Below, piece by piece: positions 50,600-62,400 of a stretch of 64,000 nt of DNA (position 1 is its first letter; each line of letters opens with the position of its first letter). The position numbers and the translations under genes were made by a program. The stretch is from Pardosa pseudoannulata (Eukaryota; Arthropoda; Arachnida; Araneae; Lycosidae), in the NCBI GenBank assembly GCA_032207245.1, contig CM063502.1:137884498-137948497 (forward strand), written 5' to 3'. Under the pieces are notes generated by a model. That model did no database searches. It saw nothing but the letters and a program-made list of their open reading frames with translations, and was not told the origin of the DNA.

Positions 50600-52749
50600 T
50601 CATATTTTAAATAATGTCAGATGGATATGAACCAATTTAAATTGAAATTATTAACAGCTGTTTTTAACAGGACATTAACTTTGGGGTCATTCAGGCTTAA
50701 ACTAATTTAATTGTTTTTCAAAAACCATTCAAATTTTTGTCTTAAATGCCGCAAATGTCAAGTTTAGAGTTTGATTTCAATGTATCTAAGCCGTTGGTTA
50801 CTTACAAAACCTAGTCTAAAAATATGAATTCGTAGTTTGTATGTGTTAGGAGGGGAGATATATTAACGACGTAGACCAATAACAGGAAGAAACAGCATCT
50901 TATCATCTTGTATTAAAAGGATTTGATGATGTGTCCCCTCCCCGGGCTTCATGATCATAAAATTTCATCCCTTCGTTTTACCACCTCCCTTTCGTGTTTC
51001 CTGTTAACTCCCACAACATTCTGGAATTTTCTGCTCTTCCCCTACTTACATCAAGGAGTTGAATGATCCTTGTATTTCTGAATTCTCTTTAATGACAGTC
51101 GCTCGTAATCCTTCGTGGTCTGGTGAACTATTGATTAGCTCAAAATAGGTGTCATCCTTTTATTTCGGTATAGATTATACATTTCCGTATTTTTAAAATA
51201 TATATTTTGTCTGTTTTATGTAAAAGATGATGAAAATAATCCTTTTCTGTCGAGTTTTATATACGCATATTTTGAAAAATTTAAAATAAAAACCATATTT
51301 AAAGTAGATAAAATATAGATTTTGAAATTTTTATTAATAGATTATTGATGATTTATAATCTTCATTTGTGTTGCTTATTTCATGACCATCATGTAATTTC
51401 CTCCAAATTATAGTAACATACCAGATTACAGGCTGTAATATGACTATATTTATGTAGAAAATGAATTACCAATAACTGTCATTGGTTACATGGTATTTTT
51501 CAAAGTAACTATTCTGAAATTCAATGAATTTGTCCCAATGTTCTATTTACTTATTAAGCACATATGGAAGTCCTTTTTTATGGGGAGGGTGGGGGTTAAA
51601 GCCGCCTCCGAAACATTTATGTGGGCTTTGCTTTTTAGTGGTTTCTTAAACAGAGAAAAGGGGGATATGATATATACGCTATTCTTTGGTAAAACGTCCA
51701 GTATATAACCAGCAATATGTAATCCTACATTATTGTGACGATTGGTGGCAGGTAGTTAGGGTACGCAAAACAAGCTTTAGTTACGTACCACTCTGGTACA
51801 TCAACCTATATATCATCTATCAACTACACTTATTGATACAAACACCCACATTTATTTTATTCCGTAGAAATTCTTTTTGTGATGAGTAGGGTTTCTCGAC
51901 AATAAAATGAGTCTCTTTATTCATGAGTCTTATTGAACAGCCTACCTATCAGAGTTTTGAGAAATAATGCTATTCATTCATTTGCTCAACATATACAAGA
52001 GGTTAGGATTTCGTCAATTTTTGTATTTCAATATGCAGTTTACCTTAGTATGTTCGATTTATTATTGCCTAAAATATTTGACCATCATAATTACCATCAT
52101 AACAAGAAACCTTCGATATCACAAAATTCGACACTAAGATGTTTGTCTACGAAAGCTGAATCTACTTGAACATTTACAAGTAAACTTTTCTAGTCGAATT
52201 ATTATTTTATTACATTAAAACCCTTTATTTTACTCCTTTTGTTAAGTTTCAAAATATATTTTTCATTTTTATGTCTTTTATTAACGACTTTAAAATTCTC
52301 CAGGAGCGTTATTATTTTATATTTCTACCACCTTTCTAGACACCTCTCAATGAAGCATTTCTCATAAAATTAGATATGGTGATGTGGAGTTTTTTCTGTA
52401 AATTTCTTGTGTCTTTATGAAACAGTAATATTTATGTTCATATTAAAAATTTAATGAAAAGAGAATTTTTTAAATTAAATCATTTGTATCATCGTGTATC
52501 AAAAGTCTGAGTTATTAAAACTTTAAAGAGTAGCTACAGAAATATTTAACCATATTTTGAATCAAATTAAATTTAATATTACATCCTACAAAATCAAAAA
52601 AAAAAGAAATACATAACTTTTATGCATGTTGTGAATTTAATTTGAACTTCGACTAGAGGCTGGTAAATATGTCATATGACTGGTCCTAAACTTTAATAGT
52701 GAACTATTAAACTAAAAGTAATTTGAATAAAGTCAATATATTTTGCTTA
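50600..52749. other. Mixed sequence with an unassigned G+C-richer patch
   Basis: The patch at about 50850-51140 includes CCCCTCCCCGGGC and a run of T/C-rich text. I see no domain on either strand. The frames at 51490-51708, 51686-51889 and 51933-52169 are unassigned and not supported as genes. Confidence 0.35.
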
Positions 52750-53012
52750 GTTGTTTTGGTTTAATAATTCACAACAGGCCGCCTACCTTAGCAGATGTAC
52801 AGCGATCGTGATGCCACATCATAGATTCCCTCAAATTTCCTCAGCATCAGGAGAGGAGATCATTTTCTCCAATAGTTCACTCCCAGCTAGAGGAAATTCA
52901 GATCCACAGAATTATTCTTGTTTACATAATCAGATGATTTGAAAGCTTTCAGGGATCGAAACCCAAACCCCAAGAGTCTAACTCAGCATTCTAGCCCAAC
53001 TGCGCTGTTTGT
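52750..53012 (-). mobile_element. tRNA-derived SINE
   Basis: Minus strand starts with CAGCGCAGTTGGGCTAGAATGC (A-box region, 52985-53009) and GGGTTTCGATCCC (B-box, 52951-52964), very close to a real tRNA in order and spacing, including an anticodon-stem-like GAGTTAGACTC. A body of about 200 bases follows, G+C-richer than the flanks, ending in AT-rich text. The 63-codon plus frame at 52751-52942 is on its opposite strand. Boundaries are approximate because no second copy is in the window. Confidence 0.6.
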
Positions 53013-53600
53013 TCTTTAGTGAAACATAAGAAAAATTTGTTAAAATGAAAACATTTGAGGGTTTTTTTTAAATCTAATTATTACCATTTGGCATATAACC
53101 AATCATCATCATTCATCACCAGTACGTAATTATGGAAACTCCTTATTGATGATTACTATTGTTTTTTCAGTGAGATCATTAATTACACACCAAAGTTGAG
53201 TCCAAACCCACATCATGAAAGCTCCTGACGTTAACCAACAGATCTTGCCAATGAGCAGTAAAATATTAGCCTTATTATCAAACCAACAGTGTTTTTCCAC
53301 ATCGCTTTTGACACCATCTATTCAGAACAGTTGTTTACTGTTTTAGAATCCGTAACTGTGCATATTTTCGAAAGAACAACATAACATCAAAATATAACTT
53401 TGACACCAACATCATCATTGGTTGTTTTGACCTTCAGTACACTAACTCAGTAATATAAGAACCTAAAACGTTATCTCTGTTAAGTAATTAAACAGTTTTT
53501 GTACAACTCAAAATATTATAAACATATAATTTTATGATACGAAATAAACTTCATAACACACATATAAATTCTATTCATTCTACAACAGTCTTGTTTGGTA
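53013..53600. other. Sequence without recognised features
   Basis: Nothing was recognised on either strand. Confidence 0.4.
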
Positions 53601-53680
53601 TTTTGTGAACAAAAGACTGTTCACAAAAATTCTGTAAAGTTACTAATAAACACAGGAGTTTATTAGTAACTTTACAGAAT
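53601..53680. repeat. Two back-to-back perfect hairpins
   Basis: Hairpin 1: 10-bp perfect stem TTTTGTGAAC/GTTCACAAAA (53601-53610, 53619-53628) with loop AAAAGACT. Hairpin 2 begins at the next base: a 22-bp perfect stem (53629-53650 with 53659-53680; arm starts ATTCTGTAAAGTTACTAA) with loop CACAGGAG. Both loops have 8 bases and no base separates the hairpins. Confidence 0.97.
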
Positions 53681-55687
53681 CTTCATCTTAAATGTTTATC
53701 TTAAGTACAATGATAATCTAAATCTATTTCAACATTTTGGCAGTTATAGAAAACTTTTCTGAGATTGTAATACTACTGAATGTAAAAAAAACATTTAAAA
53801 AAATTTGTGCCACTTAAATAGTTTTTAAACATTATCATTTCAAATAGAGACAATACATTTTAAGCGACTAATCATGAGTAGTAAAATCTTAACTTACAGT
53901 TCTAAAGACTGGTTTGTTCTTAAAATGTGACTTATGTATCTAATGGTTTATTACTTTCGTTCCAAAATTGTAATTACCACTAAAATCTTTTGATTATTAT
54001 TTCTCAATCAAGATTTACTGGAAGGATAACGAAATTTGCTTTTTCCTAGATATAATAGAATTCATTTGGTAATATCGATAAAAACGTGCAGTTTAATATA
54101 TTACATTTTTTAGCAACATCTTTTTCTGTAATATTTCCTTGGACTAAATTACTTTCTTCTAATTTAATTAAAATTTATCCATTTAATACAATGAGTTCAA
54201 ACTCCATTTAAAAAAATTTCGAAAATCCGTATGACTCGGAAATGATCAGTTTCCTTATTAATTATAATGTCGTAATTCTTCCAGTTTCAGAGATTATCAT
54301 TTTTTAAAGTTTAATAAAAGTCTAGCAAAATACATTCGCCTATATCAAAGTAATTTTTACAAAAAAAATTTACCTTTTAATTCTCTTTGAAGTGATTTAA
54401 ATGAGCTTTGAATATAGATATCATTAATTATAATAAAATAACATTTTTTATTCAAAAATTGAAATCAAATGAATTATAGTGATTTTCGTTTTTTAACGAC
54501 AGTAAAATGTCGTATTTTTAATAAATTCTCTTTCTAAGCCAGAACTGTACTGATGCCTTTACTGAAATCCTTAAAACTAGTACAGGGATATAAAACTGAA
54601 GATATGACGAACACAAACATACAGAAACTCATGGTTTCTTTCCTTTTATCTTTTAACAGCCACTTCGTAGCAACTGTTAAAATAAGCGGATCACCTTCTA
54701 AAATTTTACGATTTAAGATATCTCCGCATCTTTAGACTTTCAACCGTCTTCCTTTTAAATATTAGAGTCGTGTAGGGTTCAGCTCTTAAGAAAACAATAG
54801 GGCTTACTGGCGTATTCAAAGCTACAGCTAAGTGACATTTAAAAGGCATGAAATCAGAGGTGTTTAAACTCCGAACAATATAATGCCGATAAAAGTTTGT
54901 TCTGACTTTTCTGTGTATCATACTTTGATAACATTATTTTAAATAATACCAATTACAAAACACGTTTCCGTAAAGAGAGAAGGAAGTAATAAATTTTTAA
55001 CAACTTTCCTTACAAATTTTTTTGAAAAAAAAAACCGCAAAATATCATCACATTTTTTTTTTATTTTATTATTAAATACGAGGAAACGAAACAAAACAAA
55101 ATGTGTAGGTTTTAAGTTGAATTTTTAATTTTTTACAGGTGTAAAAACATTTAGTTTTAATATTAGTTTACTATCCCGAGTTATCTCGGGAAATGAAAAA
55201 AAAAAGTTAAATATTAGTCTTTGAATGATAGTTTTTGAAACAAGGGACAACACAAAGTGATACCTGACATTCTGTACACTGGTGTCTGATCTCTTTTCTT
55301 ACCTCTGGAATCTCTTTTACGGGAGTACAGAGTACACTGTCTTTTTGGATTTGATTCTTTTGCAGTAGCTGGAATTACATCCGGAAAATGCCATGAGGTT
55401 AACCTGAATGGTGAAGGACTAATGCTGGGTCTTTCTGATGTGGCAGAAAACTAATCACAATGATTTTTCGCACCTATCCTTCTTTATACATTACTAATCC
55501 ACAAGCCGACGTATACTATACAATAGGGAAAACACGTAACTAGTCCCCCCGAAAGAATCGCGAAACCAACAAAATTGCCAATCAAAGATGAATAGCCCCT
55601 TTCCTTTCCTCCAGGCCGAGTAAAACCGTGATAAAACAAATCTTACTGACAAATTCTGCTTCGCCCGAATTTTCTCGGGATAATAAT
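53681..55687. other. AT-rich sequence, nothing recognised
   Basis: At 55172 CCCGAGTTATCTCGGG echoes CCCGAATTTTCTCGGG at 55667, just outside the solo LTR; both are short palindromes. The 60-76-codon frames in this stretch have no recognisable domain. Confidence 0.4.
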
Positions 55688-55956
55688 TGTTGAAGCATAA
55701 TGAAAAGCCGCAGATCACAAACACCTTTTATTGAAAACACCAAAATAATCAAGAAATACGAGGTACATTGGGCTTTTATAGTTTTAAGATCCTGCTTCCA
55801 GCCAATCAAATTACAGGCAAAAACTAATTAAACACAGCCAATCAAAACACAAAAGGATCAACTAAAGAAAACCTCGTACGTCAAAGAAAGCTATTACTTA
55901 TATACAACAATAATCGGCCAAGTCGTCAAGTATGAGTACGATTATATATTTCAACA
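55688..55956 (-). mobile_element. Solo LTR with perfect target-site duplication
   Basis: On the minus strand it starts TGTTGAA and ends TTCAACA, a perfect 7-base terminal inverted repeat with TG...CA ends. The 5 bases on either side are both ATAAT (55683-55687 and 55957-55961). Promoter order is textbook: two GATTGGCTG CCAAT-type boxes (about 55797-55805 and 55834-55842), a CTATAAAAG TATA box (about 55773-55781) and AATAAA (55727-55732). With no internal sequence on either side, it is the product of recombination between the two LTRs of a lost retrotransposon. Its family cannot be told from the LTR alone; Pao/BEL and Ty3/gypsy both make 4-6-bp duplications. Confidence 0.9.
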
Positions 55957-56501
55957 ATAATTAACTGCAATATATACGAACATGAGATAACTCAAAATAA
56001 CCAGGCAAGCGATTAATAGTAAAGTTTTTAGACTAGCTTCTCAAATCAAAAATGACGCTATAGAAACTTCTCAGATTCTTAATATTGAAACAAACTTCAA
56101 AAGAGGCTTCATAAGAAAGAATTTCTCTTATTAAAGTAAATTCTAAATTATTTAAGAGCTCCGTTGAACAAAATCCTTTAACATCATTAAAATTTTACAA
56201 TTTCTTCTTAACACTTAAGGTAATAGAAAAGTTTCCTTTCATAGTCTATAAGATGAAGGAGTAGAGAGATTTTAAATGAAAATGCCCCTTTTCATATATA
56301 AATGGTTGACTGATAGGCTTCAGTGCTTAAAGTTCCTTTAGAAATATGTGACATTCCGTTTAGTTTTAAAGAGTTATTTGTAAAGGAAAGCATGCATTGT
56401 TTGTCATAGATAGCTATGAAATTATTCTAGATATTTCTTGTTTTCACACATGCAGAAATTTTTAACACTTTAGCTGGAAAAAAATGGTAAACGAAATTAA
56501 T
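55957..56501. other. AT-rich sequence, nothing recognised
   Basis: No element or gene was supported. Confidence 0.45.
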
Positions 56502-56576
56502 AAATATTTGGAATATTTTAAATATTTTGGATATTTTGAATTATGTTTTGAATATTTTGGAATATTTTGAATAAAT
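56502..56576. repeat. (GAATATTTTG)n short minisatellite
   Basis: Irregular repeats of GAATATTTTG-like words, about 10-12 bases each. Confidence 0.8.
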
Positions 56577-56850
56577 TTATAACATTCATGACATCATGTT
56601 GATAATATTGATTATAAAATCCCCAGATATACTTAATCTATATGCTATTTTGAATAATTTAAGAAAGTTATTCGTTTGAAGGTTAGACATTATTAACTTT
56701 TGGCAGCGATACTTAAAATCTGAATAACCACTTTTGTATTATTTTCAAAAGGAAGTAGCACAAAAACAATACAAAGAGACTAACAGATAATTTTTAAAAT
56801 AAAAATAACTTAGTATTCTAAAAATGACACTATTAAAAACACTAGCTTAC

Positions 56851-57150
56851 AGCCCGTCATATGATGGGATGAGTAAAATTTTTAATTTTCTAGAATTGTG
56901 AAGTACTCTATGAGGAATGTAAAAAAATGGCTTGTTTTTTGGCTGTGAATTATCTGGTACACGCTCAATAATTTGTTTATCTTCATACTCCTCTAAAGTC
57001 TCCTGATACTGTGAATGCAGTGTAGAATCACGTTGAATTCATTTACAAAGATAATTCAAAGTTTTCTTAGCTACTTTGAAATTATCGTTAAATTCTTCCC
57101 AATTTTTTTGCCACAGTAATTAATGGAAGCAAAGGAAGGAAACTATCATT
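56851..57150 (-). pseudogene. Pao/BEL retrotransposon polymerase fragment
   Basis: Minus strand: DSFLPLLPLITVAKK, then FNDNFKVAKKTLNYLCK, then QRDSTLHSQYQ, EEYEDKQIIERVP and YIPHRVLHNSRKL. This is the conserved segment before the reverse-transcriptase palm in Pao/BEL polyproteins (family: YxxxxxEYExxGIIExVP...YxPHHxVxxxxxxxxRxVFDxS). It stops just before the VFDAS motif. There is one frameshift and two in-frame stops. No LTR or other domain adjoins, so this is a truncated orphan. Confidence 0.82.
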
Positions 57151-57482
57151 CCCACTACACCCTAGAGGTAGATAAAATTTATTGTTAATATCGGTGATAA
57201 AATTTTTCATTGGAACAAAAAATAATCGAAGATTAAATTTAAAATTATCCTATATGTACCTAATCTATTATTTAAGCCAAATATAAAAGAAAAATTATTT
57301 ACATAATATCTAAGTTCAGTGATAAAACGCAGGAAAATAATGCAGACGATATTTGAATAATTTAAATGATAAAAGGAGATTGTTAAAGGAATGACGTCAT
57401 AATTCTAGAAAAAATGTTATTTTTACCTATTTATTATGTGATAAATTGATACATTTTATCGCCTGCTCTTAACCCTTTAGCG
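57151..57482. other. AT-rich flank, nothing recognised
   Basis: Short interval between the Pao/BEL relic and the TTAA element. Confidence 0.45.
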
Positions 57483-58312
57483 GACAGTGGTTTCGCAATG
57501 AGACCACATTTAAATATCTTAATTTTTTCTTTACTTTTTGTAGGCATACAAATGATTTTTTCAAATTTTTATGTTTTGACAATTTAAACTTTAATACCTG
57601 ACAGCACTATAATTTATTTTTTTCTTTTGAAATATATGTAATTAAACGTTCCGTGCCTGGAAAGTCAGTAATTCGATTTTTCTGACTTATAACTTTAAAT
57701 AAAAGTATCTACCAAACAACATTTATAAATTATTAAGTTATTTATTTATTAAACTATTTTTAAGCTATTTATTTTTTATCCTATTTGTTAAGGTATTTAT
57801 TTACTATACTATTTGTTTAGCTGTTTATTTATTATACTGTTTGTTAAACTATTTATTTATTATTCTGCTTATTAAGCTATTTATTTATTATGCTCTTTAT
57901 TAAACTATTTATTTATTATACTGTTTATTAAGTTATTTATTTATTATACTATTTTTAAGTTATTTGTTTATTATACAATCTGTTAAGCTATTTATTTATT
58001 ATACTATTTGTAAAGCTATTTATTTATTGTACTATATGTTAAACATTTTATTTATTGTACTATTTTAAGGATACTTATTTATTGTTCTTACAATATAATT
58101 AAAATTTTAAAAAGTATTATATAAAAAGTATACGCTGTACAAGGGGAGGGGGTTATCAGTATAACTACCCCTCAAACCCTGATAAAGGTGTACTCCTCAA
58201 AGAAATGTTAAGAAAATTTTTCATATATTTTACATTCATAAGGTTCATAGATAATATTTATAAACTAATTTCATTAAATTTCAAAGAATTTATATTGGTG
58301 ACCTTCAAAGGG
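57483..58312. mobile_element. TTAA-flanked piggyBac-type element, 830 bp
   Basis: TTAA at both borders (57479-57482 and 58313-58316). Ends: CCCTTTAGCGGAC and, inverted, CCCTTTGAAGGTC, sharing CCCTTT...GG. It has no transposase. The middle holds a 28-bp minisatellite. The end sequence CCCTTT is the same as in the 265-bp MITE at 29537, so the two may use the same kind of transposase. Confidence 0.65.
57731..58082. repeat. 28-bp minisatellite, about 12 units
   Basis: The unit is approximately TAAGCTATTTATTTATTATA plus CTATTTGT, with point changes and one- or two-base indels between units. Confidence 0.93.
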
Positions 58313-59124
58313 TTAAAATGGGGCTTGATATAAAAGCATTAAACGGGGGAAGGGTGGATTCCGAACTTTATATAGCTGACAGTATTTTTTGCTGTGATCT
58401 GAATTCGATCTGTGATTCGAGGACAGACGAACAGATAACTTAGGCTATTATTATATAGTCGATTAAAGGGGGGGGGGCTAGAGCATATCATAGTCAGACT
58501 TTTAGTTAATGTTTCTCAGCCTACATCCATTCAGAAGGTCTGATTGAATTAAAGGACAAAGAGGTTACCCTAAAATGTACTCTTAAGTGAAAATTCCAAT
58601 CAATTTCATTTTATTTATAATAAGACTGTGAAACGTTGAAAATCTTACATCCAGCTTTACATCACTATTTAACGATATATCGATATAAGAAATTAAAGTT
58701 TGATCATTTTTAAGCTTGTTTTAAGCTTTATTATATTTAATCACTATATCATGCCGAAAACAAAACTATATTAGAAAATTGTTCATAAAAGTATTTTACT
58801 CTGACTGAAATTAATATTCTATAAAATAATTTTCAATTATTCACCATGAAATGTTATAAAGAAGCAAAAAATATAAACAAGTTAAACATATAAATTTTAT
58901 TCTGCGTACACTTATGTAATAATATGGAAAAATATACTTTAAAATAATTTTTATTTTTCTAAATAAATACAAATATCTCTGCATTTTCGGGGAGTAATGA
59001 AGGTCTATGTTTAGTAATTAAGTCTAGTTAAAAACTTTTCTATGTTTTACTGGTAAAATTTTCATATAAATTATGTAAGTGCCCACATGATTTTATAATA
59101 TAGAATAAATCGGTAATTACTTTT
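58313..59124. other. AT-rich sequence, nothing recognised
   Basis: A G8 run at about 58469 is the only notable item. Confidence 0.45.
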
Positions 59125-59455
59125 ATTGTGCATGCGCTGTTACTCCCTTACGAAGTAGGAAAAATGATTTCCTAATAAAGAGATAAATCGACGATCACAT
59201 GCACCGGTACTCGAAATCGGGAAATCAGAAAGACGATGTTTGTGTATCGGGGTGCTATATCGCGCATGCGCTGTTACTCCATTACACTAAATCAAACAAT
59301 CGGAAAGGCTAGGAAATTGGCAGAGACACTTAAATCGATTTAGCTAGATCGGCGCTCTCTCCACATCGTGATACATCACCAAACTAAAAATATGAAAATC
59401 GATGTCATTATGTAACACGTTAAATCGATAATTCTGGATATATCGATACATCGTC
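59125..59455 (+). repeat. Dispersed repeat with 67-bp subunit, copy 2
   Basis: Plus strand holds one full 67-base subunit (59198-59264, from CATGCACCGG to GCTATATCGCG) followed by CATGCGCTGTTACTCC, then ATCGATTTAGCTAGATCGGC and an end with TATCGATACATCGTCCAATC. It is the inverted counterpart of the copy at 38910-39345. Frequent CGAT and GCGC words set it apart from its surroundings. Confidence 0.85.
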
Positions 59456-62400
59456 CAATCATAATTTATACTAATATATGTAACAGAAATGCAATTCAGT
59501 CACTCTCTTTGCAATTAATTCAATCTAGAAAGAATTTCCTTTATAGCCATAAGGAAAAGTATTCAGTATTAAACTTGATTACAAATATTCTTAGATAAGA
59601 AACTTCTTTATTAGTTCAGCATCATAAAATTTTATCAGAAAATTTGTTTTCTTCTCTAGGACACTTATAATTGCATTGTTATATCTCATCTTCATATTAG
59701 CCTTCATACAAATACATTAATTTTTAATGTTATTGATACTTACATTCTTATTTTTATGCATAAATACAATATACGGGTGCATAAGTTTTATTTTTTTATG
59801 ACCGAATAGCACCCTATACAAATTTCAACAAAAAATTCTAATTTGTTGCAGTAAACTTTTTTTGGAACAATTGAAAAAATTGAAAAAAAAAATCATGGTC
59901 TTGGAATACCAGATTTATTTCATTAATATTAATTCAATTAAAATGTTAAAAAAATATAGAGGTTTTTATTGACACGTGTGTAATTTTTTTTTGTTAAAAT
60001 TAACTACAATTACTTAGCATCTATGCATATCACTTTTTATTCTTTTAGCTGAAAATTTTCAGATCGAATGACAAGTATTTTTTTCTCTAGAATAGGATAG
60101 CAGTTTTGAATACTAGTATATTTAAGATATTAAATTTTTAATTTTCATATGGGTGAATAAAAAATTGGATTTATCTTAGTAAAATATTTTTTGGGGAATA
60201 TAATACTTAACATTTATGCAATGAGTCATTTTTATTTCTACTTCAATCACTAACGTATAAAGCAATTGTGGATGTTCAAGTGGCCCAAATTTTACTGAAA
60301 ATTCAATACTTGTACCCCATTTAATTGTAGAATATATCTAAAAACGACATGTAAAATCGAATTTTAGTGTCTACCATCATATCATGAATAGAATTATTCA
60401 ATACATTCAATAGAATTATTCATAGAATTATTCAATATATTTATATACAATAGAATTGTTACTAATAATGGTTTCAAACATTTTTAGTCAAAACTTTTTG
60501 TCTTTTATAACTACTTGAAATGTCCCAGGTGAATTTCTGACTATTGTACGCCTTTGAAATTTAGCAACCCTTTTCCTTCTAGGATATTAAATAAAAGTTA
60601 GTTAAAAAATAATTATTTTATTAAAAATTTAATAATAATTATATATTTATTATTAAAATATAATTATTATTATATTTTCAACAATTATTTTTCTTATCTC
60701 AAAATCTGCAAATTTTTTACTTAAAATAATTATTATTGACATTTTTTGAATGAAAAAATATTATTTTGAATCCTAATAGATTATGTTTATATTTTTTTGA
60801 GTACTTATAGCAAATAAAATTTGTTCTGTGTATAAAACAAAACTTTTACACAGCACGTTTGGAACTGTATGACCCTCTATTGGTGCCATATACCTTTCTC
60901 TAAAACTATATATTAGTTAGATATTAGTTATGTTAAATAGGCGCTAATAGTAGTAACAAAAATAAAGAAAAATGATCAACTGATTTTAAAGTATACATGA
61001 TGTTGTTTTATTTCTTTAAATAACAGTATAACTCCTTTTCCGGGTGTCACAAACTCTACATCACTGCATGTTGTGTATGGGATGTGCAAGCAAATGTTAC
61101 GCAATCAAAATCTAGTTCTATAGATGAAATCCGTAATCGTATTTCGTATTCAGCATTAAATATTCTCCTATATTTCGATCTTTTTGTCACATATGTGTGT
61201 AACAATAAGTTACATTCAGTTCAAAGTTTTTTTTACCTCTTTCCGTAAGACATTGTCAAAGACATACAGGACAGGACCGGTCTGAACTACGAAGAAACTT
61301 CGGACTTCTCCCAACCAATAGAAGGGCCCGTTGGTTTGGCCGGATTCTGACCCCTCCGCTCTTGAGTGGACCCCTGCTTTTTCTCTACTGGGTAGTCTGA
61401 TGTTTTAGAAGACAAGATTGTTACTAGAGGAAAGAAGAGGATGAACGCTACTGGCATCCACTGCTTGCGGGATAGACATTTTTTGGAGTGACACGAGACA
61501 AAGGAAAATCTACACCATTTTTTTGCTGGACTGACGCTGAGTCCAGAGGAGTTTTCCACATCTACAAGCGATAAGTTGTATTCCTGATGTATTCCTTAAG
61601 CACTTAATTGTATAAAATCATTTAATCAAGACATATTAGATGTGTGTTTTAAGGAGTTTTAATTTCTTATTCTTAAACACTACATCAAAGTAACATTATT
61701 TTAACAATCTGGTAAAGGATTTTCCCCACAAATAAGTTTTCTAAATGGTATAAGATAGTAATAAATGTGCTGGTGCCAGAAGTTATTAGTACCGTCATTA
61801 ACAGAATATTAGAGAACAATCAGCACAGAATGTTATCTCCCAACAAAAACCTTTTTTCATAGAGGTCAAGATTATTACATGAAGCTCATGGATTTAATAT
61901 GCAACTGCAGCCTTCGTTGTATTTTTTTATACATTTTAAAACAAATTGCGTCACTCACAGGAACATCTCGCTGCACCTTCGAGATCCCTTTAAGCCAATT
62001 AGAGGGCCATTAGCCTAAAATATTACTTTAAAATCAAAATTGAGCCATTTACTCTCCCACAAAAGGTGCACTTGCAGAATTTGCAATGCAGCCCCCTTTC
62101 AATAAATTAATAATTTGTATTTTTCCCTTGCGACTTTTCTTCTTTTATAAATATATACTGCTTATATCATAATGAATTTTCTAAAGACTTTATTAAAACT
62201 AAACAAAAACCATCTGTCCTTTTAAGTTATTTAAATTTAATATGTTTTTCCTAACCTGAAAACTTTACTGTTTTAGTCTTTCAATTCTTTCCAACCAAAT
62301 GTACTCCTATACACTCAAATTTACATATTTTAAAATACTGTGCTAAAAACTATACTAAACTATGGGATTTTAAACTTTCAGAAATTAATGGCTAAGTAAA

